Assembly: GCF_963082655.1 (NCBI RefSeq)
Contig: NC_081555.1
Coordinates: forward strand, 91,241,272-91,305,271
Source: Stomoxys calcitrans
Lineage: Eukaryota > Arthropoda > Insecta > Diptera > Muscidae
DNA: 64,000 nucleotides
Direction of reading: 5' to 3'
This document shows, in pieces, positions 43,504 through 54,240 of the stretch; the first letter of the stretch is position 1, and every line of letters begins with the position of its first letter. The notes beneath the pieces were generated by a model. It was given only the letters and a program-made list of their open reading frames with translations. It had not been told where the DNA came from and did no database searches. A program made the position numbers and the translations under genes.

Positions 43504-44802
43504 AACAAGAAAGAGCGTGCTAAGTTCGGACGGGCCGAATCATTTATACCCTCCACCGTGGATAGCATTTGTCGAGTTCTTTCTCTTCTCTTCTGGCAGA
43601 CAAAGAATAATGAATAAGAACTGTTATGCTATTGGAGCTATATCAAGTTATAGTCCGATTCGGACTATAAATGAATTGAATGCTGAACATTGTAGAAGTT
43701 ATTGTGTAATCAGTCCATCCAGATAAGAATTGCGCCTTGTAGGGGCTCAAGAAACAAAATCGGCAGATCGGTTTATATGGGAGCTATACCAAGCTATTGA
43801 TCGATTCAGACCATATTGGAGACGTATGTTGATGGTCATGAGAGAAGCCATTCTACAAAATTTCTGCAAAATCGGATGACAATTGCGCCCTCTAGAGGCT
43901 TAAGAAGTTAAGATCCCAGATCGGTTTATATGGCAGCTATATCAGGTTATGTACCGATTTGCGCCATACTTCGCACAGTCATTGAAAGTCATAACAAAAC
44001 ACCTCGTGCAAAATTACAGCCAAATCGGATAAGAAATGCGCCCTCTTAAAGCTGAAAAAGTCAAGACCCATGATCGGTTTATATGAGAGCTATATCAGGT
44101 TTTGTGCCGATTTGCGCCATACTAAGCACAGTTCTTGGAAGACATAACAAAACACCTCATGTACAATTTTAGCCAAATCGGATGAGAGTTGCGCCCTCTA
44201 GCGGCTCACGAAGTCAAGATTAGGTTATGAACCGATTTGAACCATACTTGGCACAGTGGTTGAAAGTCATAGCAAAACACTTCGTGCAAAATTACAGTCA
44301 AATCGGATAAGAATTCCGCCCTCTAGAAGCTGAAGAAGTCAAGACCCATGATCGGTTTATATGGGAGCTATATCAGGTTATAAACCGATTTTGACAATAC
44401 TTAGCACAGTTGTTGGAAGTGATACCAAAACACCACGTCCAAAATTTCAGTCAAATCTGATGAGAATTGCGCCCTCTAGAGGCTCAAGAAGTCAAGATCT
44501 CAGATCGGTTTATATGGCAGCTATATCAAAACATGGACCGATTTGGCCCATTTACTATGCCAACCGACCTACACTAATAAAAAGCATTTGTGCAAAATTT
44601 CAGGCGCCTAGCTCTACTCCTTCGAAAGTTAGTTAGACAGACGGATGGACAGACGTACGGACGGATGGACGGACATGGCTAGATCGACTTAAAATGTCAT
44701 GACGATCAAGAATATATGGGATCTTAGACGCATATTTCGAGGTGTTACAAACAGAATGAAGAAATTAGTATACCCCCATCTTATGGTGAAGGGTATAAAA
44801 AT
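43504..44802 (+). mobile_element. Family A element inside the foldback right arm
   Basis: It starts CAAGAAAGAGCGTGCTAAGT, then the palindrome and TATACCCTCCACCGTGG. About five modules follow, then a GGACGGATGGACGGACATGG microsatellite, and the end CCATCTTATGGTGAAGGGTA. The intact left arm of the foldback shows the empty site (an A/T run before TCGAATATCC), which fixes both element ends. Confidence 0.85.
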
Positions 44803-44959
44803 TCGAATATCCCCGAAATAAGACGAGATATTGTAAACCTCAAGCGGACTTATTTGTAGGGATTTATCGGACTGCAAGCGAAGATTTGGCCGCCCCAACA
44901 AATTTTCGAAAAACTAAGGTGACCAATTTTAAAGGCCTCCTAAAAGGCGCCCTGCCCTC

Positions 44960-45274
44960 GGAGGCCGCCGTAGCGCAGAGATTAGCATGTCCGCCTATGA
45001 CGCTGAACGCCTGGGTTCGAGTCCTAGCGAGACCATCAGAAAAAATTTTCAGCGATGGTTTTTCCCCGCCTAATGCTGGCAACATTTGTGAGGTACTGTG
45101 CCATGTAAAACTTCTCTCCAAAGAGGTGTCGTACTGCGGCACGCCGTTCGGACTTGGCTATAAAAAGGAGGCCCCTTATAATTGAGCTTAAATTTAAATC
45201 GGACTGTACTCATTGATATGTGAGAAGTTTGCCCCTGTTCCTTAGTGGAATGTTCATGGGAAAAAATTGCAATT
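44960..45274 (+). mobile_element. SINE-1 copy, full length, in foldback right arm
   Basis: It starts GGAGGCCGCCGTAGCGCAGA, has B box GGGTTCGAGTCC, and ends GGGAAAAAATTGCAAT. A 7-bp duplication TGCCCTC flanks it (44953-44959 and 45275-45281). The left breakpoint of the tandem duplication (45036) lies inside this SINE. Confidence 0.9.
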
Positions 45275-45584
45275 TGCCCTCTTAGGGCCTTGATATTTTG
45301 CACACGATCTCCCTAACAATTCAACTCTAACCATTAAAACTTTCAAAGAGATATCTCTACCCTTTCTCAGACAGCTAATTTTTTACCAGTTTTTTTTCTA
45401 TTTTCTCCCACCGTGCTACTACGCACATAGCACATAAATTTTAAGTTAATCAATTATTTCATTTTGTTATTGGAAGAATGTCCGCGTATATCAATGGGTT
45501 TTTGTTTTTATTTCGAATAAATTATTAAATAATTTTGTGACAAATTTAAAAAAAGCTCAAAAACAAATTAATCAATTTTGGAAA

Positions 45585-45725
45585 AAATGATAATATATTT
45601 GATCGGAAGACCATCATGTGGACGTGTTATTACCACAATGTTGAACTCTTGTGCAGCTAACTACCATGTTTTTGTTTGCTGAGACGAAGTCTATTAACTC
45701 AATCTATTATCGGTCGTTTCCTTGT
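45585..45725 (-). pseudogene. RTE-like endonuclease remnant
   Basis: The minus strand reads ELIDFVSANKNMVVSCTRVQ, which matches LIDFAxxxNMVxxSTRFQH of RTE-like endonucleases, then decays. It is repeated at 47876-48016 within the duplication. Confidence 0.6.
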
Positions 45726-46686
45726 GAATGCTATATTCCCCGATCGTTGCACAGTGGGATGGGAAAAAATAGGAGGAATCCTCTCGCTATGAACGAACAA
45801 AAATATCTTTACAAAAATACAGCTGGGATGTTAACCAGATTATATGCCAAGTTTTAGGGCCCTAGAATGCTCTTTGGTATATTGGTATGACTTCAAATAT
45901 GGTAATTTCGGCTCTTAACAATGTGAAATCCGCATTTGTCGACTGATTGATTCTTTATTTGGTAGTGCTTGAAAGCCGACTATCCAGTTAAAATACAAAG
46001 GTTAAACATTTTTTTTCGAGTGTAATCTTTATTATATATGAAAAACTACCTTCTTATAAGTATGAAGATTTTTCAAAAACACAAAAAAAAAACGCTTGCC
46101 ATAGAAAATAAACTGTTCACCGTTTGTATTTTCATACATTCTTTAAACAAAATATACACAACAGCGAGCGCAAACTTAAAGTAAACAAATTATTTGCCGC
46201 CAACATTACGCTGGAAAAATATCGACTTTTGTTCCATTTAACACCGCCGTTAACGACTGAAAGCAGCGAATATTATCTACTTGTGCCAGCCAGCCAGCTA
46301 GCAGTGGCAGCGGCACCCGCTACATAATAAATGAATGGAAGGAGATTTCAAATCAATACGATTTCATTCCATTTGATGATTCAAATACAATTTTCCACCA
46401 GACTCAACTATGCAATTCGGAGGTGAAAAGTCTATATACTCGTACATATTGTACATATCTACATACATTCGTACAAGTACATTAGCCTAAACACACGCAG
46501 TAACGAACGGATGGTTAATACAGTCTACTGGAAAAACTTCTAGTGAAGCTGTGAAAATTTTTTGTGAAGAAAATTCGAGGTGCTGCGGCCGCCTGCCTCA
46601 ATAGACGTCAAGTTAGTTGCTGGCGGAATATCGAACGGTTAAGATCGTATTTTGTAAAAATTTAAATTGTGCAAACGGGGTTCAAT

Positions 46687-46848
46687 ATGAATACATCCTC
46701 GCCGCGTTTACAAAATCGTGCTCGCATCGCTCCAGTACCGGAAACAATACGATATCCTTCAACCGATATACGCTCGCACACTGTTACCATTACCAATCCG
46801 GGAGAGCCCTCACGCACCTATCAAGGATTAAAGACGTGTAGGTTTTAA
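46687..46848 (+). CDS. Candidate first coding exon, copy 1 (unknown gene)
   Basis: A 53-codon frame starts at ATG 46687, preceded in frame by a TAA at 46663, so this Met would be the initiator. The peptide begins MNTSSPRLQNRARIAPVPET and continues through VTITNPGEPSRTYQGLKT. A donor-like GTGTAGGT at 46836-46843 follows KT, and the residual frame stops 5 bp later. Composition is protein-like (Arg/Pro/Ser), and the upstream leader is GC-richer (GCTGCGGCCGCCTGCCTC) than its surroundings. I do not recognise the gene, and later exons are not found in the window. Confidence 0.42.
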   Translation: MNTSSPRLQNRARIAPVPETIRYPSTDIRSHTVTITNPGEPSRTYQGLKTCRF

Positions 46849-47070
46849 CGAATATCCTTATCGCACAATGCTTTAACTAGTTCATACAAAGAAATTTAGT
46901 GAATAATGAAGTGCGTAGTTGCCGTATTATTACAAAAATCTTTAAACATCTATGTAATACAAAAGTGCAAACTATACCAGCGGTAAAATTCCGGAGTATA
47001 AAATTGATTCTAAAAGGCCTTATTATGGCGACACAATATATACCAAATATTCCTTGTAAATGAAAGTTCA

Positions 47071-47160
47071 AGGAATCGGGCCCGCTCCGCTGCACCTTCT
47101 TTAACTCTCTAATATCTTTTCAGGGTGCAGACTGAACGCGAATATTGAATTCGTGCCATT
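47071..47160 (+). mobile_element. Family G element start, first duplicate
   Basis: AAGGAATCGGGCCCGCTCCG followed by CTTTAACTCTCTAATATC matches the start of the family G element at 12880. It is cut by a SINE-1 from about 47161. Confidence 0.7.
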
Positions 47161-47553
47161 GTAGCCTATGACGCTGAACGCGTTCGAATCCTAGCGAGAA
47201 CATCGGACAAAGCGGTGTTTATCCCCTTTTAATGTTGGCGACATTTGCGAGGTACAATGCCATGCATGGTCATTTAAAAAACTTTCCCCAAAGAGGTGTC
47301 GCATTGCGAGCCGCCGTTCGGACTCGTCAGAAAAAATTTTCAGCGATGGTTTTTCCCCGCCTAATGCTGGCAACATTTGTGAGGTACTGTGCCATGTAAA
47401 ACTTCTCTCCAAAGAGGTGTCGTACTGCGGCACGCCGTTCGGACTTGGCTATAAAAAGGAGGCCCCTTATAATTGAGCTTAAATTTAAATCGGACTGTAC
47501 TCATTGATATGTGAGAAGTTTGCCCCTGTTCCTTAGTGGAATGTTCATGGGAA
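47161..47553 (+). mobile_element. Chimeric SINE-1 at duplication junction
   Basis: 47161-47326 belongs to a diverged SINE-1 (GATGTTCTCGC-like head, GAGCCGCCGTTCGGACTCG). 47327-47553 belongs to the other SINE-1 copy from CAGAAAAAATTTTCAGCGAT onward. The fusion point marks the duplication junction. Confidence 0.85.
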
Positions 47554-48977
47554 AAAATTGCAATTTGCCCTCTTAGGGCCTTGATATTTTGCACACGATC
47601 TCCCTAACAATTCAACTCTAACCATTAAAACTTTCAAAGAGATATCTCTACCCTTTCTCAGACAGCTAATTTTTTACCAGTTTTTTTTCTATTTTCTCCC
47701 ACCGTGCTACTACGCACATAGCACATAAATTTTAAGTTAATCAATTATTTCATTTTGTTATTGGAAGAATGTCCGCGTATATCAATGGGTTTTTGTTTTT
47801 ATTTCGAATAAATTATTAAATAATTTTGTGACAAATTTAAAAAAAGCTCAAAAACAAATTAATCAATTTTGGAAAAAATGATAATATATTTGATCGGAAG
47901 ACCATCATGTGGACGTGTTATTACCACAATGTTGAACTCTTGTGCAGCTAACTACCATGTTTTTGTTTGCTGAGACGAAGTCTATTAACTCAATCTATTA
48001 TCGGTCGTTTCCTTGTGAATGCTATATTCCCCGATCGTTGCACAGTGGGATGGGAAAAAATAGGAGGAATCCTCTCGCTATGAACGAACAAAAATATCTT
48101 TACAAAAATACAGCTGGGATGTTAACCAGATTATATGCCAAGTTTTAGGGCCCTAGAATGCTCTTTGGTATATTGGTATGACTTCAAATATGGTAATTTC
48201 GGCTCTTAACAATGTGAAATCCGCATTTGTCGACTGATTGATTCTTTATTTGGTAGTGCTTGAAAGCCGACTATCCAGTTAAAATACAAAGGTTAAACAT
48301 TTTTTTTCGAGTGTAATCTTTATTATATATGAAAAACTACCTTCTTATAAGTATGAAGATTTTTCAAAAACACAAAAAAAAAACGCTTGTCATAGAAAAT
48401 AAACTGTTCACCGTTTGTATTTTCATACATTCTTTAAACAAAATATACACAACAGCGAGCGCAAACTTAAAGTAAACAAATTATTTGCCGCCAACATTAC
48501 GCTGGAAAAATATCGACTTTTGTTCCATTTAACACCGCCGTTAACGACTGAAAGCAGCGAATATTATCTACTTGTGCCAGCCAGCCAGCTAGCAGTGGCA
48601 GCGGCACCCGCTACATAATAAATGAATGGAAGGAGATTTCAAATCAATACGATTTCATTCCATTTGATGATTCAAATACAATTTTCCACCAGACTCAACT
48701 ATGCAATTCGGAGGTGAAAAGTCTATATACTCGTACATATTGTACATATCTACATACATTCGTACAAGTACATTAGCCTAAACACACGCAGTAACGAACG
48801 GATGGTTAATACAGTCTACTGGAAAAACTTCTAGTGAAGCTGTGAAAATTTTTTGTGAAGAAAATTCGAGGTGCTGCGGCCGCCTGCCTCAATAGACGTC
48901 AAGTTAGTTGCTGGCGGAATATCGAACGGTTAAGATCGTATTTTGTAAAAATTTAAATTGTGCAAACGGGGTTCAAT

Positions 48978-49139
48978 ATGAATACATCCTCGCCGCGTTT
49001 ACAAAATCGTGCTCGCATCGCTCCAGTACCGGAAACAATACGATATCCTTCAACCGATATACGCTCGCACACTGTTACCATTACCAATCCGGGAGAGCCC
49101 TCACGCACCTATCAAGGATTAAAGACGTGTAGGTTTTAA
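48978..49139 (+). CDS. Candidate first coding exon, copy 2 (unknown gene)
   Basis: Identical to 46687-46848, with its own leader and donor-like GTGTAGGT, because of the tandem duplication. If the gene continues to the right, either copy could supply the 5' exon. The extra 2.3 kb would then form a duplicated promoter and first exon. Confidence 0.42.
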   Translation: MNTSSPRLQNRARIAPVPETIRYPSTDIRSHTVTITNPGEPSRTYQGLKTCRF

Positions 49140-49360
49140 CGAATATCCTTATCGCACAATGCTTTAACTAGTTCATACAAAGAAATTTAGTGAATAATGA
49201 AGTGCGTAGTTGCCGTATTATTACAAAAATCTTTAAACATCTATGTAATACAAAAGTGCAAACTATACCAGCGGTAAAATTCCGGAGTATAAAATTGATT
49301 CTAAAAGGCCTTATTATGGCGACACAATATATACCAAATATTCCTTGTAAATGAAAGTTC

Positions 49361-51420
49361 AAGGAATCGGGCCCGCTCCGCTGCACCTTCTTTAACTCTC
49401 TAATATCTTTTCAGGGTGCAGACTGAACGCGAATATTGAATTCGTGCCATTGTAGCCTATGACGCTGAACGCGTTCGAATCCTAGCGAGAACATCGGACA
49501 AAGCGGTGTTTATCCCCTTTTAATGTTGGCGACATTTGCGAGGTACAATGCCATGCATGGTCATTTAAAAAACTTTCCCCAAAGAGGTGTCGCATTGCGA
49601 GCCGCCGTTCGGACTCGTCTTGAGTTTAATCGGAAAGCACGCATTGATGTGTGAGAATTTGGCCCTTTTCGGTTCCTGGTGGTAATGTTAGGGGAGGGAT
49701 GGCATCTCAGACAATTCGACTCAAATATGAATATCTAATTCGTGCTGCACTTCCAAATCCCTTTAATTTGAGCCCCATATTGCCACGGTCGGTAAATATG
49801 AACCGTTTGGAGGGTGTTTTTGGGCTGGGGCGGCCACCGGCATTTTGCACAAAAAAAAAAATCAAATTCGTTTTTTATTACCAACGGAAATGAAGTTCAG
49901 GGGGTGCTTTATTGGGTACCCCAAAACACTTGGCTCCAAAATTGGATACCATATTCATTTTCTACCCTCAAATACCTTTCATTTGAGTCCCTTATGGTCA
50001 TAATGGGTAAAATAACCCATTTGAAATATCTTTAGGATCTGCTCCCAAATACCTCTCATTTGAGTCCCATATAGCCATGGTCGTCTAATGTACACATTTG
50101 GGGTATTTGCGGGTGGGCAACCTCCCCTTACTTGGACCTATTTTTATACCATATTTGTAATCTACTGTGTAATACTTTTCATTTGAGTCCCATATTTACA
50201 TAAGCTTCATATATATCTCTTTAGAGGAGTTTTGGGGTTGGGGTGGGCTCGCTGGGTACTAAGACCCAAATAATAACATATTCATTTTCTGATATGGGTG
50301 GCGGACCACTTTCGGATATGGGTGGCGTTTTTGGGGTAAGGGGGAGGGTCCGCCTCCACCCGATATCTAAAAATTATATAGCCTATGTTTTCTTCCAAAC
50401 AAACGTACACAACCAGCCAAGTATTATATAGTCACAATGGGTCTAATGGCGTTTATGAGGGGTGGCGTGACCACCTATACTTCGATCTCATTTGGGCCCC
50501 ATATTGACATGAACGTCCAATATGTATGTTTGGGGGAGTTTTGTGGTTGGGGCCGCCCGATGGGTACTTAGACTCAAATTTTAATACCATATTTGTATTC
50601 TACTCTCCAATACCTTTCATTTGATACCTATATTGTTTCGATCGGTCCACTTTTGATTTTGATTTATGTTTTTGGCATAAGGGGCAGGGTCCGTCCCCCT
50701 TCCGATACCGACAAATTCCTATGTTTCCTTCCAGACCAACCTACACAATATGCGAAAATTTCGAGAAAATCGGTTCTGCTGTTTTTCAGTCTATACGGAA
50801 CGAACAGAGTCCCATATATCCATGATTGGCTAATGTGCCCATTTTGGGCGTTTTTGTGGGGGTGGGGTGACCCCCTATACTTCGACATGAACTTGCATGC
50901 CAAATTCGTTATCAAATCCCGCATACTTTTCATTTGATACCCATATTGTCCTTATCGGTCCATTTTTGATTTTGGATGGTGATTTTGGGGTAACGGTGGA
51001 GGGTCCGCCCCCTTCCGTTATCTATAAATTATAAAGCCTATTCCTACTTCCCGATAATATTCGTAATCTTCTCCGAATACCTTTCATTTGACTCCCATAT
51101 TGTCATGATCGGCAAATAAACCATTTTTAGAGGTTTTGGGGCTGGGGCAGCCTCCGAGGTACATGGATCCAACTTTTACTATGAAATTCGTACTCTACTC
51201 TTGAATACCTTTCATTTGAATCCTATATTGTCCCGATCGGTCCACTTTTATTTTTGGGTAGTACTTTTCGGATCAGGGGGAGAGCCCGCTCCCCTCCCGA
51301 TATCTAAAAATTATATAGCCTATGTTTTATTCCAGACCAACCTACAAATTCTGTGAACATTTCAAAGTAATCGGTTCAGCCGTTTTTGAGTCTATACGGA
51401 ATAAACAAGCACAAATTGAA
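49361..51420 (+). mobile_element. Family G element with SINE-1 insertion
   Basis: It starts at ATCGGGCCCGCTCCG in the second duplicate, is interrupted by a SINE-1 (49452 to about 49680), and continues with units such as CCTTTCATTTGAGTCCC and TTGGGGTGGG. It ends GTAATCGGTTCAGCCGTTTT and GAGTCTATACGGAATAAAC. Confidence 0.75.
49452..49690 (+). mobile_element. SINE-1, diverged copy in family G element
   Basis: GCCTATGACGCTGAACGCG, GTTCGAATCCTAGCGAGA and the body phrase CCAAAGAGGTGTCGCATTGC identify it. It runs through ATTGATGTGTGAGAATTTGG and supplies the right breakpoint of the tandem duplication. Confidence 0.75.
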
Positions 51421-51823
51421 TTTTATATATAAGAAGACTTATGTTTGGATTTTACGGCCGGTCATGTGTTTTGAATAGCTAATGACCATAACACATTATT
51501 TCGGAAAGATAATTTTAATTTTAAAGCAAATTACCTGATCAACAAATCCTTGAACACATAGACATTGCGGCCATTGGTATACATTGGCTAAAACTCTCTC
51601 GTCAATTTTATTGCTCTGTCAATGCCCACACTGTCGTAGCTACTGGCTTTATTGCCCATTTCTATTTGTACCGATATTTTATGAAAAACCATATGGAATG
51701 CAAACATCTATTGAGACACATTTCTCAATTTGCCTACTAGACACTATCTCATTCAAGAAGTTGTGCCAACATTTTTTTTTGCCTACCTATGAGAGACTCA
51801 AATTTCCATTTGCCTACTGGCCA
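51421..51823. other. Unassigned sequence
   Basis: An 81-codon frame (51584-51829) lacks domain features and runs into a SINE. Nothing else recognised. Confidence 0.35.
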
Positions 51824-52030
51824 TCGTAGCGCAGGGGCTAGCATGTCCGCCAGTGATGCTGAACGCCTGATCAGCGGTGTTTTTCCCCTCCTAATGCTGG
51901 CAACATTTGTGAGGTACTATGCCATGTAAAACTTCTCTCCAAAGAGGTGTCGCAGATTCAAGTCATTGCATTCATTGATATGTGAGAAGTTTGCCCCTGT
52001 TCCTTAGTGGAATGTTCATGGGCAAAATTT
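51824..52030 (+). mobile_element. SINE-1 copy with internal deletions
   Basis: Head CATCGTAGCGCAGGGGCTAG, then GATGCTGAACGCCTGATCAG (B box deleted), body through CAAAGAGGTGTCGC, a second deletion, and the end TTCATGGGCAAAATTT. Confidence 0.8.
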
Positions 52031-52503
52031 ACATTTTACTGGTCTATATCTTATTTAAGAAACTTTCTTAAATTTGCATATGCCAACATATTAGGATCTA
52101 CCTACATATTGTCCCTTTTTAATCTCCGTTTTTGTGAGGAAACCCCTTTTTTGTTTGGTATTTCTGATATTTTGCATTTTAATACAACAACAGCAATCCA
52201 TCTGCCGTGTGCAGTAAATTAGAACAACAACTGTGCAAAAGTATTTTAAACAGGGAAATGTCGCATAACTGCTCCATACCTACTTGAAGCTTATGACGTA
52301 GGAGTGCTGAGTATATCTTATAATAACGATGGCTATTTTGACTATGTCATAGAACGATGCGCGACTGTGCGATTGTGCTCAAAAATCTTTTACAAACAAC
52401 GTGTGCAATAAACAACAACAACAAAAGGATAACATCAGTGTGGGTGTGTGACCAAAACCATTTTTTCTCATTATCGTTCCAAAAAAATGTTCTTTCTTTT
52501 AAC
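52031..52503. other. Unassigned sequence
   Basis: AT-rich with a CAA microsatellite at about 52412. No gene recognised. Confidence 0.35.
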
Positions 52504-52539
52504 TAACCCATCATAAATGCAGCAGCAGTAACTTTCAGC

Positions 52540-53045
52540 ATGGCCCGGCACCCAAACGATCCGGATTGTGCCATCCTCAGAGAAGGCGTTAATCTCCTTC
52601 TTACGAACAGTCTTACAGTATAAGAAGGAGATTAACGCCTTCTCCGAGGATGGCACAATCCGCATCGTTTGGGTGCCGGGCCATAATGGGGAATGAAAGG
52701 ACAGACGATTTGGCGGTGAAGGCCAGAGAACTGCCGTCGATAAATTTTGTTAAGCCGAAGCCTCTCAGGTCGACGATTTAAGGGCGTGGGCGATTTTTAT
52801 TGCCCGACATTCGCGGCTAACAGACCCCGGCACTAGGGTGGGGACACGATACCAGACATGAACCAACTTAGGGGAGTGGTATTGAAAACAATAAAGGATA
52901 TTGTAAGTAGCACAAAATTCCTAACTTAAAATTTTCTTTTTCGAGGTTACTTTTTACAGCGCACAACAAGCCGATTACAGGCTTATGTGTATTTCTGGTA
53001 TGGGGCAAATTAATATCTGCACCCTCTTTTCAACCTAACCTAACC
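52540..53045 (+). pseudogene. LINE 3' fragment with a 64-bp hairpin at its 5' end
   Basis: 52604-53045 follows the RNase H-type LINE (IRIVWVPGHN, then the C-terminal region and 3' end CAACCTAACCTAACCTTA), with internal deletions. Just before it, 52540-52603 is an inverted copy of 52621-52684 with two mismatches and a 17-bp loop (52604-52620), forming a long hairpin. Confidence 0.82.
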
Positions 53046-53200
53046 TTATTTGCATCAAACAACAGACTTTTCAGCAGCAGGCCTGATGTTCTGAAATTGC
53101 AGAGCTACTGCTGTAATAGCAGCAAAAATAACTGCTTACAGTCAGCAGACAGTGTTTGCTGTTTCCAGCAGACTTTTTTCTATGTGTGTAGGTTAAAGTT
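53046..53200. repeat. CAGCAG/CTGCTG-rich sequence
   Basis: Alternating CAGCAG and CTGCTG words (53071-53175) can pair locally. Possibly a small interspersed element; no ends defined. Confidence 0.35.
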
Positions 53201-54240
53201 TAGGGTATGAATAGTTAGCCCATTCCGAGAGGTGAGTTCACTCGGAGACCAGTTCGGCCCATTGGGATACCCTAGCAAGAAAAGGAAAAAGGAAGACCTT
53301 GTTGAAAAAAATCGTGCTGATTAAATACAATGCCCCCCGCTCCGTCCGAAGAGGAGAGAAGGAGATGAAACGATATGAAAAATTCTGGAAATATAGGAAT
53401 AGAATAGAGAGCAAGTGCTTATTCATCACGCCTCCGCGTGAGTGTTTCACCTTAGTGTAAGCCCACACTCACTGAAGAATTCACTCGCCAAATGTCGAGC
53501 ATTACAAACATAAGTGCTAATCCAATGAGCCCAACGTACTTTTTCGTATAAAAATATTGACCGCTTCGGGACTGGGAGGGAGCATTACGAAGAGCAGAAT
53601 ACGAAGAGGTTGCTGAAACAATGCTGTGGGCGATGTTACGAAGAGGTGCAAGATTATTAACTTCTACTTTTCAGGGTGTGAAGTCAAGAAAATATCAAGA
53701 GTATTATTTTGGTGCCCTTGGACACACGCGTTATGTGGCGGTTCGTTCACTCGTTGCATTCTGAGTTGGACTTCTTTCCGAATCCGAAGTGCAGTATATG
53801 TGTTCTAATCATGAATGTAACCCAAAGGGAGTTAAATTCAGGACCCTGTGTCTCCAGGTGTTGTCGTCTTTGAAACACTACATCATTACGTACATATACC
53901 ACGAGGCCTCCGTGCGAAATAAAAAGAGAAAGTGTGTGGTATACAGGGATGTGCGAATCCTGTGGATCAGTCTCCTCACGCATCTGGGTCTCACAAAGAG
54001 TGCACCGCAAAGAAATTCGTCCTCAGCCCACGTATATTGGCCGAATGTATTTCAAAATCACACATCTTTTAGACAACCAGAAGAAAAAGAGAACAAAAGC
54101 AAACGCTTTGTGTAATAAAGAAAACAAACTCCTTCACTCCTCGCCGTTTAATACCCCACTGCTGAGTGTTATGGAAGCACAGCGACGAGAGAAGAGAGTT
54201 AGAGTTTAAACTTAACTTGAAAACTTGTACTCATAATTGT
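53201..54240 (-). pseudogene. LINE endonuclease remnant and associated repeat (third clade)
   Basis: The minus strand at about 53750-53930 reads SHGGLVVYVRNDVVFQRRQH, LETQGPEFNSLWVTF and RTHILHFGF, matching the GG(I/V)xxYVRND...LE...EFxSLW region of APE-type LINE endonucleases. The 53220-53280 part recurs at 9990. Other open frames on both strands here have no recognisable domains. Confidence 0.6.

Larger units (their letters stand above)
42880..45412. mobile_element. Long foldback element with two nested insertions
   Basis: Left arm about 42880-43275 and right arm 43398-43499 plus 44803-44959 plus 45275-45412 are inverted copies. Matching phrases include GTCGCCTTTTGGCAGG with GGCGCCTTTTAGGAGG, GGTCACC, ATATCTTGTCTTGTTTCGGG with its complement at 44810, and TTTGGATTCGTGACAAA with its complement at about 43400. 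The loop is 43276-43397. A family A element and a SINE-1 interrupt the right arm. Arms are roughly 400 bp and encode no protein. Confidence 0.78.
45036..49617. repeat. 2,291-bp tandem segmental duplication (two copies)
   Basis: Copy 1 is 45036-47326 and copy 2 is 47327-49617. The offset is exactly 2,291 bp wherever checked, and I see one substitution (GCTTGCCATAG at about 46100 versus GCTTGTCATAG). Both junctions lie inside SINE-1 copies but at different SINE positions, with only TC in common at the join. The block holds the end of the foldback arm, a small LINE remnant, a candidate first exon, and the start of a family G element. The near-identity means a very recent event or an assembly artefact. 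Confidence 0.93.

Noticed and set aside
44960..45035. tRNA-like sequences with A and B boxes at SINE heads
   Set aside because: They are always attached to the same SINE body and tail and do not fold as complete tRNAs with a proper acceptor stem, so they are not tRNA genes.
45651..49386. Four small frames that appear twice with identical sequence (67-74 codons)
   Set aside because: The identity comes from the DNA duplication, not from protein conservation. They lack coding features, unlike the 53-codon frame at 46687.
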